DNA of 64,000 nt, taken from assembly GCF_963517015.1 (NCBI RefSeq), contig NZ_CAUQDV010000001.1, positions 496,001 to 560,000 on the forward strand, read 5' to 3'. Positions 1-9,108 of the stretch are shown piece after piece. Each line of letters begins with the position of its first letter. Position 1 is the first letter of the stretch. The notes below the pieces were generated by a model, which saw only the letters and a program-made list of their open reading frames with translations, did no database searches and had not been told where the DNA came from. The position numbers and the translations under genes were made by a program. The stretch is from an uncultured Devosia sp. (lineage in GTDB: Bacteria; Pseudomonadota; Alphaproteobacteria; Rhizobiales; Devosiaceae).

Positions 1-780
1 TTCAAGGACGATCACAAGGATACGTCGGAATATCTGGCCTGGGCCGACCAGATGAACGGCTACATCAAGGAAATGGTGGCCATGTGCGACGCCGTCGCCG
101 GCAAGAAGCGCAGCCAGAAGCGCATCATGCTGTCGTTCGACGAATGGAACATCGGTGCTCGCTGGCCGATCGAAGAAAAGCGTGCGGTTCCTGGCGAATG
201 GCCGGAGCGCATCACGATCCTCGAAGAGGCTTATACGGTCGAGGACGCCTTGTTGATTGGCGGTGCCATGCAGGCACTTCTCAACAACGCAGATCGCGTC
301 AAGGTCGCGTGCTTCGCTCAATTGGTGAACTGCATTGCGCCGATCATGACCGTGGACAATGGCCCGGCCTGGCGCCAGACCATCTTCTGGCCCCTGTCCC
401 TCGCGAGCAAGTACGGCCATGGCCAGGTACTGCAGCAGGTCGTCGACAGCCCCAGTTATGCTGCGAAGACCTGGCACGACGTGCCTTATCTGCTGTCCAC
501 TGTGATCAACGACCCGGAGACGGGCCGAACGACCATCATCGCGGCCAATCGTCATCTGACCGAGGCGATGGACCTGACCGTCATGCTCAAGGGGTTGGGA
601 GAAGGGCGCCATGTGAGCCACACCCACGAGCTGGCCAACGACGACCTGAAAGCCGTCAACTCGGCCGAGTCCCCGGACAATATCGTGCCAGGAGAAGTCG
701 GTACCGTCGCACTCAAGGGCGAGGAGCTGACAGCGCAGCTCAAGCCGGCATCCTGGAACGTCATCGTCATCGACCGATAG
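1..780 (+). CDS. Alpha-L-arabinofuranosidase, GH51 (C-terminal part)
   Basis: The reading frame is open from base 1, so the 5' end lies outside the window and only about 259 C-terminal residues are visible. The stretch LSFDEWN is the GH51 nucleophile motif, in which the Glu of DEWN is the catalytic nucleophile; it sits on the last strands of the TIM barrel. The remainder forms the C-terminal beta domain typical of these exo-acting enzymes, which release terminal alpha-L-arabinofuranosyl groups from arabinan or arabinoxylan. No signal peptide can be judged. Family assignment is firm; the natural substrate is inferred from the family. Confidence 0.9.
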   Translation, partial: FKDDHKDTSEYLAWADQMNGYIKEMVAMCDAVAGKKRSQKRIMLSFDEWNIGARWPIEEKRAVPGEWPERITILEEAYTVEDALLIGGAMQALLNNADRVKVACFAQLVNCIAPIMTVDNGPAWRQTIFWPLSLASKYGHGQVLQQVVDSPSYAAKTWHDVPYLLSTVINDPETGRTTIIAANRHLTEAMDLTVMLKGLGEGRHVSHTHELANDDLKAVNSAESPDNIVPGEVGTVALKGEELTAQLKPASWNVIVIDR

Positions 781-893
781 CTCGCTTTTCCTCCGCGTCC
801 ATTCCGGACGCTAAGCGAGCCCGATCCGGGCCGTTGCACTCTCCCGCAGCGGCCCGGTACTAATAGGCCGGCGTGTGAGATACCGAGGTTAGA

Positions 894-1895
894 ATGAGTC
901 AACTGATGCAATATCGACGTCTTGGAAAGACCGGACTGCAGGTCAGTGAGCTTTCGCTTGGCTCCTGGGTGACGTTCGGCAAGCAGGTGGATCAGGCTGA
1001 AGCCATGGCCATCATGGAACACGCCTATGATGCTGGTATCAATTTCTTCGACAATGCCGAAGGGTACGAAAGCGGTCGATCAGAAGAGCTGATGGGCGAT
1101 GCGCTTGCCGAGTTCCGATGGGACCGTGACAGTTACATAGTCTCATCGAAAGTGTTTTGGGGCGGGCGGAAGCCAACCCAACGTGGTCTAAGCCGCAAAC
1201 ATGTCACCGAAGCCTGCCATGCCGCGCTCCGGCGTCTCAAGGTCGACTATCTCGACCTCTATTTCTGCCACAGGCCAGATCCTGACACACCGATCGAAGA
1301 AACTGTTTGGGCGATGCACAACCTGGTGACCCAGGGCAAGATTCTTTACTGGGGCACCTCCGAATGGAATGCGCAGCAGATAACCGAGGCTTGGGGTGTA
1401 GCGCGAGGCTTGGGCATCACTCCACCGGCGATGGAACAGCCACAGTACAACCTTTTCGAACGCCAAAAGGTGGAGGGAGACTATCTTCCGCTCTATGAGT
1501 TGACGGGACTTGGCACGACGATCTGGTCTCCGCTTGCCTCAGGTGTCCTGACTGGCAAGTATAGCGACGGAATTCCTGGAGGGAGCCGTCTCAACCTTTC
1601 GGGCTATGAGTGGCTGCGAGCGGAATGGGAAAGTGACGCTGGCAAGGCTAAGCTCGAGAAGGTTCGGCAACTATCCAGTTTAGCCGGTGAGATTGGCATG
1701 CCTGTCCATCATCTCGCACTGCTGTGGTGTCTCTCCAACCCGCATGTCTCGACTGTCATTCTCGGCGCCTCAAAGAAAAGTCAGCTGGTAGATAATCTAG
1801 CTGCACTGAAATCCCGAGATCGCTTTTCGTCTGATGTGGCAGAGCGGGTTGAGGCAATCTTTGACAACAAGCCGGCTGGCCCTTTGCGTTACTAG
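894..1895 (+). CDS. Aldo/keto reductase (KCAB/YajO-like)
   Basis: A 333-aa cytosolic NADPH-dependent oxidoreductase of the voltage-gated K-channel beta-subunit-like branch. The N-terminus carries the YRRLGKTGL signature. The catalytic tetrad is visible: Asp and Tyr in FFDNAEGYESGRSEE, Lys in SSKVFWGG, and His in LYFCHRPDPDTP. The C-terminal part contains the cofactor region LWCLSNPHVSTVILGASKKSQL. The gene lies 113 bp after the arabinofuranosidase gene on the same strand, so it could be co-transcribed and act on a sugar aldehyde, but this is inference. The substrate cannot be named from sequence. Confidence 0.9.
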   Translation: MSQLMQYRRLGKTGLQVSELSLGSWVTFGKQVDQAEAMAIMEHAYDAGINFFDNAEGYESGRSEELMGDALAEFRWDRDSYIVSSKVFWGGRKPTQRGLSRKHVTEACHAALRRLKVDYLDLYFCHRPDPDTPIEETVWAMHNLVTQGKILYWGTSEWNAQQITEAWGVARGLGITPPAMEQPQYNLFERQKVEGDYLPLYELTGLGTTIWSPLASGVLTGKYSDGIPGGSRLNLSGYEWLRAEWESDAGKAKLEKVRQLSSLAGEIGMPVHHLALLWCLSNPHVSTVILGASKKSQLVDNLAALKSRDRFSSDVAERVEAIFDNKPAGPLRY

Positions 1896-2220
1896 TTGAG
1901 CATCAGGCGCGCCGGTTGTCTGGTCGGAGCAATGGACTCTTGCCGTCCGCCTGCCTTTCGCAAGATGGCCGGGACCGGCAAGAGTCCGTGGTCCGAACCA
2001 ACAACAGGCCAAAAGGCAAGCAAACCTGACGCAGGTCCGCTTTGCCACCTTTGAGCTATAAAGCCGCCGGTCTGCAATCCACCCCAAAGTGCTCGCCACG
2101 GGCTTATACGGCAAGCTCCCGTCGAGATGCAAAAGCCAGCGCCAAAATCAACTCGGCAGGTATTGGGCTTTATCGGCGCATTTCTAACCTTTTCGGATTC
2201 ACAGCGGTGTCAAACCTCCT
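1896..2220. other. Intergenic region with a 12-bp inverted repeat
   Basis: No gene is supported in this 325-bp interval between convergent genes. Arms GGACTCTTGCCG (1934-1945) and CGGCAAGAGTCC (1976-1987) pair perfectly across a 30-nt loop. No T-tract follows, so it is either a weak bidirectional terminator or an unrelated structural repeat. Confidence 0.5.
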
Positions 2221-2820
2221 TTAACGCTGTGCCCAGAAAGCGCGAAGCATTCCAGGTAACCGCTTCTCCATAAAGTCGCGCGAATCTGTGGTCTTGAACA
2301 GAACGGAAGCCTTTTCCTCGAGGACCAGATGCGCCATTCCATGGATAGCCGTCCAAAGAGAAAACAAGACCTCGCGATCTTCCAAATCCAAGATTTTCCG
2401 TTCTTGTCGGAACCGGCTTGCAAGGGACGCGAAACCCATGAACGCCTTGCCGCTGGCTTCGTCGTATCGCTTGTCTTTTCGGTCTACTAAGTCATTTCGA
2501 AACATTAGTCTGAAGAGCCCTGGATGATCCAACGCGAACTGGACGTAGCGAGTAGTGATAGCTGACATATCCTCGGCGAGATCATCACTGAGCTCGACTT
2601 GGTTTAGATACGTGGCCAGAGTTTCGTAGCCGTTCAGCGCGACTTCAGTGAGTAGCCCTTTGGCAGTCCCAAAATGATGCGACGGCGCACTCGGTGAAAC
2701 CCCAGCACGTCGGGCGGCCTGCCGCAAAGAGAAGCCTTCGATGCCAGATTCGCGGATGATAGAGGCTGCAGCTTCTATAAGGGCCGACTTAAGTTCGCCG
2801 TGATGGTAGCTATCGCGCAT
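2221..2820 (-). CDS. TetR/AcrR-family transcriptional regulator
   Basis: A 199-aa protein counted from the ATG at 2820; a longer upstream reading has no TetR-like sequence. The N-terminal HTH is clear (residues about 5-55: YHHGELKSALIEAAASIIRE, then FSLRQAARRAGVSPSAPSHHFG). The C-terminus resembles the TetR_C_33/WHG ligand-binding domain (SLWTAIHGMAHLVLEEK). It is transcribed away from the alcohol dehydrogenase gene across about 180 bp and probably represses that gene and itself. A spaced repeat AATCAGG/CCTGATT (2886-2892, 2905-2911) in the shared promoter region is a possible operator. The effector is unknown. Confidence 0.88.
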   Translation of the reverse strand: MRDSYHHGELKSALIEAAASIIRESGIEGFSLRQAARRAGVSPSAPSHHFGTAKGLLTEVALNGYETLATYLNQVELSDDLAEDMSAITTRYVQFALDHPGLFRLMFRNDLVDRKDKRYDEASGKAFMGFASLASRFRQERKILDLEDREVLFSLWTAIHGMAHLVLEEKASVLFKTTDSRDFMEKRLPGMLRAFWAQR

Positions 2821-2885
2821 TGCTCTCACAACTTTGTATCTCGACGCAGAGAAGATGGCGTGTTCGTGTATCTTTACGGTGTTCA

Positions 2886-2911
2886 AATCAGGGATTCCAG
2901 TAGGCCTGATT
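2886..2911. promoter_or_regulatory. Possible TetR operator (inverted repeat)
   Basis: Arms AATCAGG and CCTGATT are separated by 12 nt in the divergent promoter region between the TetR-family gene and the alcohol dehydrogenase gene. Only position and symmetry support this. Confidence 0.25.
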
Positions 2912-3000
2912 GGCTCCACCACGGGTGAATCGTCAACACGGAGATCGTCTAGATGTGTGAAAATTGCTTTTCGGATAACGGTCCTCACCTAGCAGGAACG

Positions 3001-4149
3001 ATGAAAAGAAGAGACTTACTAGTGTCAGTAGGAATCGGCGGCGCATCGCTTGTAGCGGGTACGATGCTCGGAACGACCGCTTGGGCGCGGGAGAATTCGG
3101 GCTCATACCCGGCTTTAGGGTATGCTCAACTCGACTTCGGTCAGCCACTTCAACGCCACGCTTTCCAACGTCGCGCCTTGAGCGCCGACGATGTGTTGAT
3201 AGACATCAAGTTCTGCGGTGTGTGCCATACTGATGTTCATTTCGTCAAAGGTGACTTTGGACGGTTAAATTATCCGCTGATGGCTGGTCACGAAATTGCC
3301 GGGCACGTCGCTGCAATAGGAAACGCCGTGACAAAATTTAAAGTCGGCGACCCCGTTGGCGTCGGCTGCATGATCAATTCCTGCGGCGCCTGTGAATTTT
3401 GCTCAGCCGGGCAGGAACAGTATTGTACCAAAGGTAACATACAGACCTATGGGACCGATAGAGATGGTAATAACAACCTAGGTGGTTACTCCAACCAGAT
3501 CGTGGTGCGTGAGGCATTTACGATCAGAATTCCAGACTCGATGGACCTTGCTAGGGCCGCTCCGTTGTTGTGTGCCGGCGTAACTACTTTCTCGCCAATG
3601 GAAAGTTGGAAGATTGAAGCAGGAGACAGCGTGGGCATCGTCGGCCTTGGCGGCTTGGGACATGTTGCCACCAAACTCGCAATCGCCCGTGGTGCGAAGG
3701 TGACCGTATTCACGTCTTCAGAGTCCAAGCGCGAAGACGCAATTGCTATGGGCGCCACGGATGTTGTTATTTGGCCGGACGAGGAGGCGTTTGCACATCG
3801 CGCTTCCAGTCTGAACAGCATAATTGCGACGGTTCCCGTTCCGTTTGACATCAACCCGTTTATTGGTCTCTTGAAGACCAATGGCGTCATAAGCAATGTG
3901 GGCCTACTCGGACCGTACAGTGCCCCAGTGAACAATGTCGCTCTGATGCCAGGACAGAAGATTCTCACGAGCTCGGTGATTGGCGGCATCGCCCAAACCC
4001 AGCAGATGATCGACTACTGTGCAAAGCAGAACATCCTCGCTGATATCGAACTCATTAGCCCAGACGAGATTTATGCTGCAATGGACCGCATTGTCGACAA
4101 GAGCGTTCGTTACCGCTTCGTAATTGATATGGCTAGGTCAGCCGTCTAG
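3001..4149 (+). CDS. Zinc-dependent alcohol dehydrogenase (cinnamyl/YahK type) with Tat-like leader
   Basis: A 382-aa MDR-superfamily NAD(P)-dependent alcohol dehydrogenase. The catalytic-zinc site is FCGVCHTDVHF with GHEIAGH; the four structural-zinc cysteines lie in CGACEFCSAGQEQYC; the Rossmann motif is GLGGLGHVATKLA. The start at 3001 opens with MKRRDLLVSVGIGGASLVAG followed by a small-residue stretch ending near AWARE, resembling a twin-arginine signal peptide. That is unusual for this normally cytosolic family. A homologous alignment begins after the leader (GYAQLDFGQPLQ). The gene faces away from the TetR regulator, which probably controls it, and is followed by a strong terminator. 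Confidence 0.88.
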   Translation: MKRRDLLVSVGIGGASLVAGTMLGTTAWARENSGSYPALGYAQLDFGQPLQRHAFQRRALSADDVLIDIKFCGVCHTDVHFVKGDFGRLNYPLMAGHEIAGHVAAIGNAVTKFKVGDPVGVGCMINSCGACEFCSAGQEQYCTKGNIQTYGTDRDGNNNLGGYSNQIVVREAFTIRIPDSMDLARAAPLLCAGVTTFSPMESWKIEAGDSVGIVGLGGLGHVATKLAIARGAKVTVFTSSESKREDAIAMGATDVVIWPDEEAFAHRASSLNSIIATVPVPFDINPFIGLLKTNGVISNVGLLGPYSAPVNNVALMPGQKILTSSVIGGIAQTQQMIDYCAKQNILADIELISPDEIYAAMDRIVDKSVRYRFVIDMARSAV

Positions 4150-4165
4150 CACCATTGTGGGATTT

Positions 4166-4197
4166 GGGCGTTCAAGCGAGTGCTTGAACGCCCTTTT
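4166..4197 (+). terminator. Rho-independent terminator
   Basis: Perfect 12-bp stem GGGCGTTCAAGC / GCTTGAACGCCC with a GAGT loop, followed by TTTT, 16 bp after the alcohol dehydrogenase stop codon. The other 250 bases up to the next gene hold nothing recognisable. Confidence 0.85.
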
Positions 4198-4465
4198 GTC
4201 ACTTAGCTTAAGCAATGTCGGAATGTCGTTCGTCGCGTAACACGGGAGGCCAGGTGCGCTGATACGCCAGTGACCTATGGTAGTGCATCGAGCTTAAGAT
4301 GGCGAAGGTCTTGAAGCGCGATCTGCAAGCCCGCTGGCTTAAGGTTCAAATGACCATGTGTTCGCATATGTTGATCAGGCGCGGGACGAAAGGGGTCGCC
4401 GAACAGAAAAGCACACTCAAATTTGGCCGAGAGCGGTGCGGACTTGGCCCGCACCGGGTTGCAAG

Positions 4466-5938
4466 CTAGTGATGCAGTCCCATCACTTTAACGCCTTCTG
4501 CAGGGCGACGTACGAATAGAGATGCTAGCACTGCAACGAGCGATATTGCTCCGCCACATAGGAAGGCCAGGTGAACGCCGCCCGCGGTAGCTTCGGGTAG
4601 CGCGGCTCCAGCGGCCGACAGCTCGCCCATCTTCATCGACATTAGACCAATGAAGAGTGCCGTTCCTGCAGCGCCAGCTACTTGTTGGATGGTGCTGATT
4701 GTTGCGCTGCCGTGGGAGTAAAGCTGCGGCGGCAAAGCGGAAAGTCCCGAGGTGAACAGCGGAGTAAACATCAACGAAAGGCCGATGCTGAGTACCACAT
4801 GTCCTGCAAGCAGCAGGATCACCGGCGTGTGCTGATCCAGCAACGTCATGGCCCACATCATTGCGCTGACGATAACAGAACCAGGGATTACCAGAGGCCG
4901 GGGGCCGACGCGATCGAACGCACGGCCGACCAACGGAGCCATGAGGCCCATCACAAGGCCCCCGGGAAGCAGCAGGAGGCCGGTCTGCAGTACGTCTAGT
5001 CCGAGCGCGTTCTGTGTATAGAGTGGCAGCAGTATGAGGGAGCCGAAGAGTGCCATCATGCTGATCGCGATGACCACCAATGACACGGTAAACGCTGGTG
5101 ACAGAAACGTCCGCAGGTCCAGCAGCGCCCGGTCGTTCCGCTGCAACGCTATTTGCCTGACCACAAACACCAAGAGAGCGAGTGTTCCAATCCCCGCTGC
5201 CATCCAACCTGAAACCGGGGCATATCCGTGTGCTCCTTCCCCGAGTAGGCTCAATCCGTAGACTAGGCCGCCGAACCCCAGCGCAGACAGCAGGGCCGAA
5301 AGCACGTCCAGTGGTTTAGCTGTTGTTTTTGCTCCGTTTACGATCCATCGGGCACCTGCAGAGAGCGAAAGGAGTGCAATCGGTAGGACGAGCCAAAACA
5401 GCCATCGCCAGTCAAGGACGCTCAGAACCAGTCCAGACAAAGTGGGCCCTATTGCTGGCGCAACTGAAATGACGATCGACATCCTGCCCATCATGCGGCC
5501 GCGCTTCTCTGGAGCGATGAGGCGCATCACAGTGGTCATCAGCAGAGGAAGCATCACAGCGGTGCCAGACGCTTGTACGATGCGGCCAACGACGAGCAGG
5601 TTGAACCCTGGAGCCGTCGCGGCCAGCAGCGTTCCGAGGCTGAATAGAGACATGGCGGCGACGAACAGAGACCTCGTCTGAAATCGATCCAGAAGAAAGC
5701 CTGTTACAGGAATGACGATTGCCATCGTCAAGAGAAAGGCGGTGGTCAGCCATTGGGCAGTTGATGCGGTGATGTCCAGATCACTCATTAGATGAGGGAT
5801 GGCTACCCCCATAATGGTCTCGTTCAAAATCACGACGAAGGCCGAAGCAATCATTAGCCAGATTAACAGCCCCGCTTTGCCATCTGCTCCTGCAGGGTCG
5901 CGCACCTCATCAAGGTCGTCTGTCTTTTCGATGATCAT
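4466..5938 (-). CDS. MFS multidrug efflux transporter, DHA2 (EmrB/QacA) type
   Basis: A 490-aa inner-membrane protein with many hydrophobic segments along its length, consistent with a 12-14 TM DHA2 drug/proton antiporter. Diagnostic stretches are the motif-A-like loop GFLLDRFQTRSLF and the motif-C-like AIGPTLSGLVLSVLDWRWLFW (about residues 155-180). The start ATG at 5938 has GGAG 6 nt upstream. It stands alone on the minus strand with no membrane-fusion partner next to it, so it probably acts without a tripartite pump. The substrate is not predictable. Confidence 0.88.
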   Translation of the reverse strand: MIIEKTDDLDEVRDPAGADGKAGLLIWLMIASAFVVILNETIMGVAIPHLMSDLDITASTAQWLTTAFLLTMAIVIPVTGFLLDRFQTRSLFVAAMSLFSLGTLLAATAPGFNLLVVGRIVQASGTAVMLPLLMTTVMRLIAPEKRGRMMGRMSIVISVAPAIGPTLSGLVLSVLDWRWLFWLVLPIALLSLSAGARWIVNGAKTTAKPLDVLSALLSALGFGGLVYGLSLLGEGAHGYAPVSGWMAAGIGTLALLVFVVRQIALQRNDRALLDLRTFLSPAFTVSLVVIAISMMALFGSLILLPLYTQNALGLDVLQTGLLLLPGGLVMGLMAPLVGRAFDRVGPRPLVIPGSVIVSAMMWAMTLLDQHTPVILLLAGHVVLSIGLSLMFTPLFTSGLSALPPQLYSHGSATISTIQQVAGAAGTALFIGLMSMKMGELSAAGAALPEATAGGVHLAFLCGGAISLVAVLASLFVRRPAEGVKVMGLHH

Positions 5939-6424
5939 GCAATACTCCGTTGCCGCGCCGGCCCAGGGTCAACAGCGCGGGACTATTTATCGTCGGGCCG
6001 GTCCTTCACGCGTGAAGGCCACCGGTGGTGGCCCGTGTGGCTCGTGCAAGTTCGAAGGCTTGAGACGGGCTCGCTTCTGGTTTCGCTGGTTCAGGTCGGC
6101 GTAGCTCACTGAGACCAGCAACCGCACCAGTCTCCCAAAATCCTACTAGTGATCAATCTGAACGGCGTCAAGATTTGAGCGACGGTCGAAGTGCTAGCTA
6201 TCTTTACAATGTTCTGATGGGTCGGTAGTCGTATTCTAGCGGTGTCGAGATCATCATCACAATCAGCGGACCGGCGCGCACCGGCTGCCCCAAGTCGGCA
6301 GACCCGACCCGTTCACAATTGAATGCGGAGATGAGCCTTCGCGAGTGCGTCGAATCTCGGTGAAAGCCGGATTGCCGGCGGTGCACCGCAGTCTCGGGGG
6401 CTCGTCAGCGGAGGAAGTACACCA
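5939..6424. promoter_or_regulatory. 486-bp divergent intergenic region with palindromes
   Basis: No gene is supported. The region separates the efflux pump from the PQQ dehydrogenase. It contains a perfect 16-bp palindrome CCTTCACGCGTGAAGG (6003-6018), immediately followed by GCCACC-GGT-GGTGGC (6018-6032). These lie about 65 bp upstream of the efflux gene and could be repressor sites for it. No regulator gene is adjacent. Confidence 0.4.
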
Positions 6425-8842
6425 ATGTCAAATAGCAATCGCAGCATAGCCAGCAAGGTCGGCTTAATCCTCCTTTGGCTGTTCGGAGGTTTTACCGGTA
6501 TTTTGGGAGTTGCCTTGACCGCTGGAGGCGCATTGCTCCTCTCAAAGGGAGGGGACCCTTACTACCTGGTATCGGGACTCGGGTTGCTCGCTGCCGCAGT
6601 ACTTCTGGTCATGCGTCACCACGCCGTCAACTGGCTCTACGGAGCTATACTCGCCTACACCACCGCGTGGTCAATTGCAGAGGTGGGCTTTGACGCTTGG
6701 TCGTTGCTGCCACGTTTGACCATGTTTTACGTCATGGGGCTTTGGCTCGCCGCGCCGTGGACGCAAGGCATGTTGAAAACTTCAGGAGCAAGAGCGCCAT
6801 CTCAATCGGCAGCCATTGTCTTAGGGGTTGCGACGATTGCCATCAGCGCGGGCGCTGCATATCATTTCCTCATAGCCAATGTTCCCGAAGATCCTATCTA
6901 CCAGGCGGGAACAGCGACATTTCCACAATCGAAAGTCGCATATGCAGGCACGACCGGTGAGGATTGGCCGTACTTCGGTGGAGATCAGGGCGGTGGACGT
7001 TATTCGCCTCTAGGCCAAATCACCCCGGAAAATGTCGGGCAGTTGGAAGTCGCCTGGACAGCAAAAATCGGGGAAGTTCCTTTCGCCAACGCTACGCCGA
7101 TCAAGATCGGCGAAACCGTCTTCATGTGCAACAACAGCAATCAGATCTTTGCGAACAATGCGCAGACCGGAGAAGCGCTGTGGTGGTTCGACGCCTCTGA
7201 AGACGATTTCGGCGGCACTTGCCGCGGGGTAGCTTACTACGAGGATCCGACCCGTACGAGCGGCGAATGCGCAACGCGCATTATAACCGGCACAGCAACT
7301 GCAAAGCTCGTGGCACTCGATGCGCAGACCGGTGCGCTGTGCGCCGACTTCGGTGACGGCGGGCGCGTCGACCTAACCAAGGGCCTTGGTGACCACGAAC
7401 AGAATATCATACCAGGCTACTATCGCGTCACGTCCGCCCCCGTAATCGTGGATGGCCGCATCGTTGTGGGCGGATGGGTCACAGACAATCAGTACTGGGG
7501 TGAAACCTCCGGCGTCATCCGCGCTTATGATGTTGTTACGGGCGATTTCGTTTGGGCTTGGGATCTCGGCAATCCTGATGTCCATACGGAACCATCGGAA
7601 GGCGACACCTACACGGTGGCGACGCCAAACAGTTGGGCACCGATGTCTGCCGACGACGAACTGGGCCTAGTCTACTTCCCCACTGGGAACGCCACCCCCG
7701 ACTACTTCGGTGCCAACCGCAGGTCTTTCGACGACGAATTCTCCACCTCCGTGGTTGCCGTCAACGCTGACACAGGCGAGCTTGCATGGTCGTTCCAAAC
7801 CATTCACCATGACCTCTGGGATTATGATGTTCCAGCGCAGCCAACACTGGTCGATCTACCAGGAGAGAATGGATCGACCCGTCCCGCTTTAGTGCAAGCC
7901 ACAAAGCAGGGCGAGATATATGTTCTGGATCGACTCACGGGCGAGCCGATATTCGATGTGACAGAAATGCCGGTTCCACAAACCGGTGCTGTGCCGGAAG
8001 AACGAGTGTCTCCAACACAGCCCTTCTCCAACGCACTCCCTTCATTCCGTGGTGCCCGCCTGCGGGAGGCTGACATGTGGGGCATCACTCCGTTGGACCA
8101 GATGCTCTGCCGCATTCAGTTCCGTGAGGCCCGATACGACGGCGTCTTCACGCCCCCGGGTCTTGGGCCCTACATCATGTTCCCAGCGTTCTTCGGTGCG
8201 ATCAACTGGGGCAGCGTGTCGATCGATCCCGAGCATTCCGTGATGGTGGTGAACAGCCTACGTCTCGCTGCAAAGAGCGAGCTGCTGACTCGAGAAGAAG
8301 CCGATGCTCTGGGCGCGGCTCCCACAGGCGCCTATGGGGTGAACGTGGAGGGTACATCGGTGCTTCCTCAGGCGAATACTCCATACGCTGCAAACCCACG
8401 GCCGTGGTTGTCCGATCTCGGCGTGCCGTGCATCGCTCCTCCTTATGGGCGCATCAGCGCGGTCGACCTCAAGACAGGCGGGCTGCTGTGGACAGAGCGA
8501 CTGGGCACCTCACTCAACAGTGGTCCGGCTGGTATCGATTTTCCGCTTTCAATACCAATGGGCGTGCCGACGCACGGCGGCTCTATGATCACTCAGAGCG
8601 GGTTGATCTTTATTGGCTCAACACCAGACAATCTGTTCCGCGCCATCGACTTGCGCACCGGCAAGGTGCTGTGGGAGCTGGAGATGGAAGGCGGTCCTTC
8701 ATCCACTCCAATCACCTACGAGGTGGGTGGGCGCCAATACGTCGTGGTCATGGCGGGTGGGCAGCCAGCAGTAGGGTCGCGACCGGGAAATCAACTGGTG
8801 GCGTTTGCCCTTCCCTCCACAACCGTTGAAACGCAGGACTGA
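6425..8842 (+). CDS. Membrane-bound PQQ-dependent dehydrogenase (glucose/quinate/shikimate family)
   Basis: An 805-aa protein of the usual length for the family. The first ~150 residues contain about five hydrophobic helices anchoring it in the inner membrane. From DWPYFGGDQGGGRYSPL onward it is an eight-bladed quinoprotein propeller with repeated tryptophan-docking motifs (TGEALWWFD, TGELAWSF, TGGLLWTERLG, TGKVLWELE). It oxidises a polyol, aldose or quinate in the periplasm and passes electrons to ubiquinone. SD GGAGG precedes the ATG. No PQQ biosynthesis genes are visible in the window. Whether the substrate is glucose or quinate cannot be told. Confidence 0.93.
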   Translation: MSNSNRSIASKVGLILLWLFGGFTGILGVALTAGGALLLSKGGDPYYLVSGLGLLAAAVLLVMRHHAVNWLYGAILAYTTAWSIAEVGFDAWSLLPRLTMFYVMGLWLAAPWTQGMLKTSGARAPSQSAAIVLGVATIAISAGAAYHFLIANVPEDPIYQAGTATFPQSKVAYAGTTGEDWPYFGGDQGGGRYSPLGQITPENVGQLEVAWTAKIGEVPFANATPIKIGETVFMCNNSNQIFANNAQTGEALWWFDASEDDFGGTCRGVAYYEDPTRTSGECATRIITGTATAKLVALDAQTGALCADFGDGGRVDLTKGLGDHEQNIIPGYYRVTSAPVIVDGRIVVGGWVTDNQYWGETSGVIRAYDVVTGDFVWAWDLGNPDVHTEPSEGDTYTVATPNSWAPMSADDELGLVYFPTGNATPDYFGANRRSFDDEFSTSVVAVNADTGELAWSFQTIHHDLWDYDVPAQPTLVDLPGENGSTRPALVQATKQGEIYVLDRLTGEPIFDVTEMPVPQTGAVPEERVSPTQPFSNALPSFRGARLREADMWGITPLDQMLCRIQFREARYDGVFTPPGLGPYIMFPAFFGAINWGSVSIDPEHSVMVVNSLRLAAKSELLTREEADALGAAPTGAYGVNVEGTSVLPQANTPYAANPRPWLSDLGVPCIAPPYGRISAVDLKTGGLLWTERLGTSLNSGPAGIDFPLSIPMGVPTHGGSMITQSGLIFIGSTPDNLFRAIDLRTGKVLWELEMEGGPSSTPITYEVGGRQYVVVMAGGQPAVGSRPGNQLVAFALPSTTVETQD

Positions 8843-9030
8843 GAGGGAAAGACTTCGGAGGTCGCGTTTCTCGCACTGTCCGTCGCAGGCTAAGTCAGAG
8901 CCATCGGTGGGTTGGAGGTGTTCTCCATTCTGCAGTTACAGAACGGTGATCATAACCATGGCAGATTGCGTGATCACCAATGAACGAGCCGATCTCGGTG
9001 AAACTTAAGCAGGTCATCTCGACGAAGTGA

Positions 9031-9055
9031 GATTGCCGGGATTCTCCCGGCAATC
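9031..9055. terminator. Hairpin between convergent genes
   Basis: A perfect 11-bp stem GATTGCCGGGA / TCCCGGCAATC with a TTC loop lies between the ends of the PQQ dehydrogenase and DUF3422 genes. It fits a bidirectional terminator but lacks a clear T-tract. Confidence 0.5.
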
Positions 9056-9108
9056 CATCTTGCGGGCGGATGAGCCGCTAGGGCACGCTAGGTTTATCGG
9101 CGCTTGTA

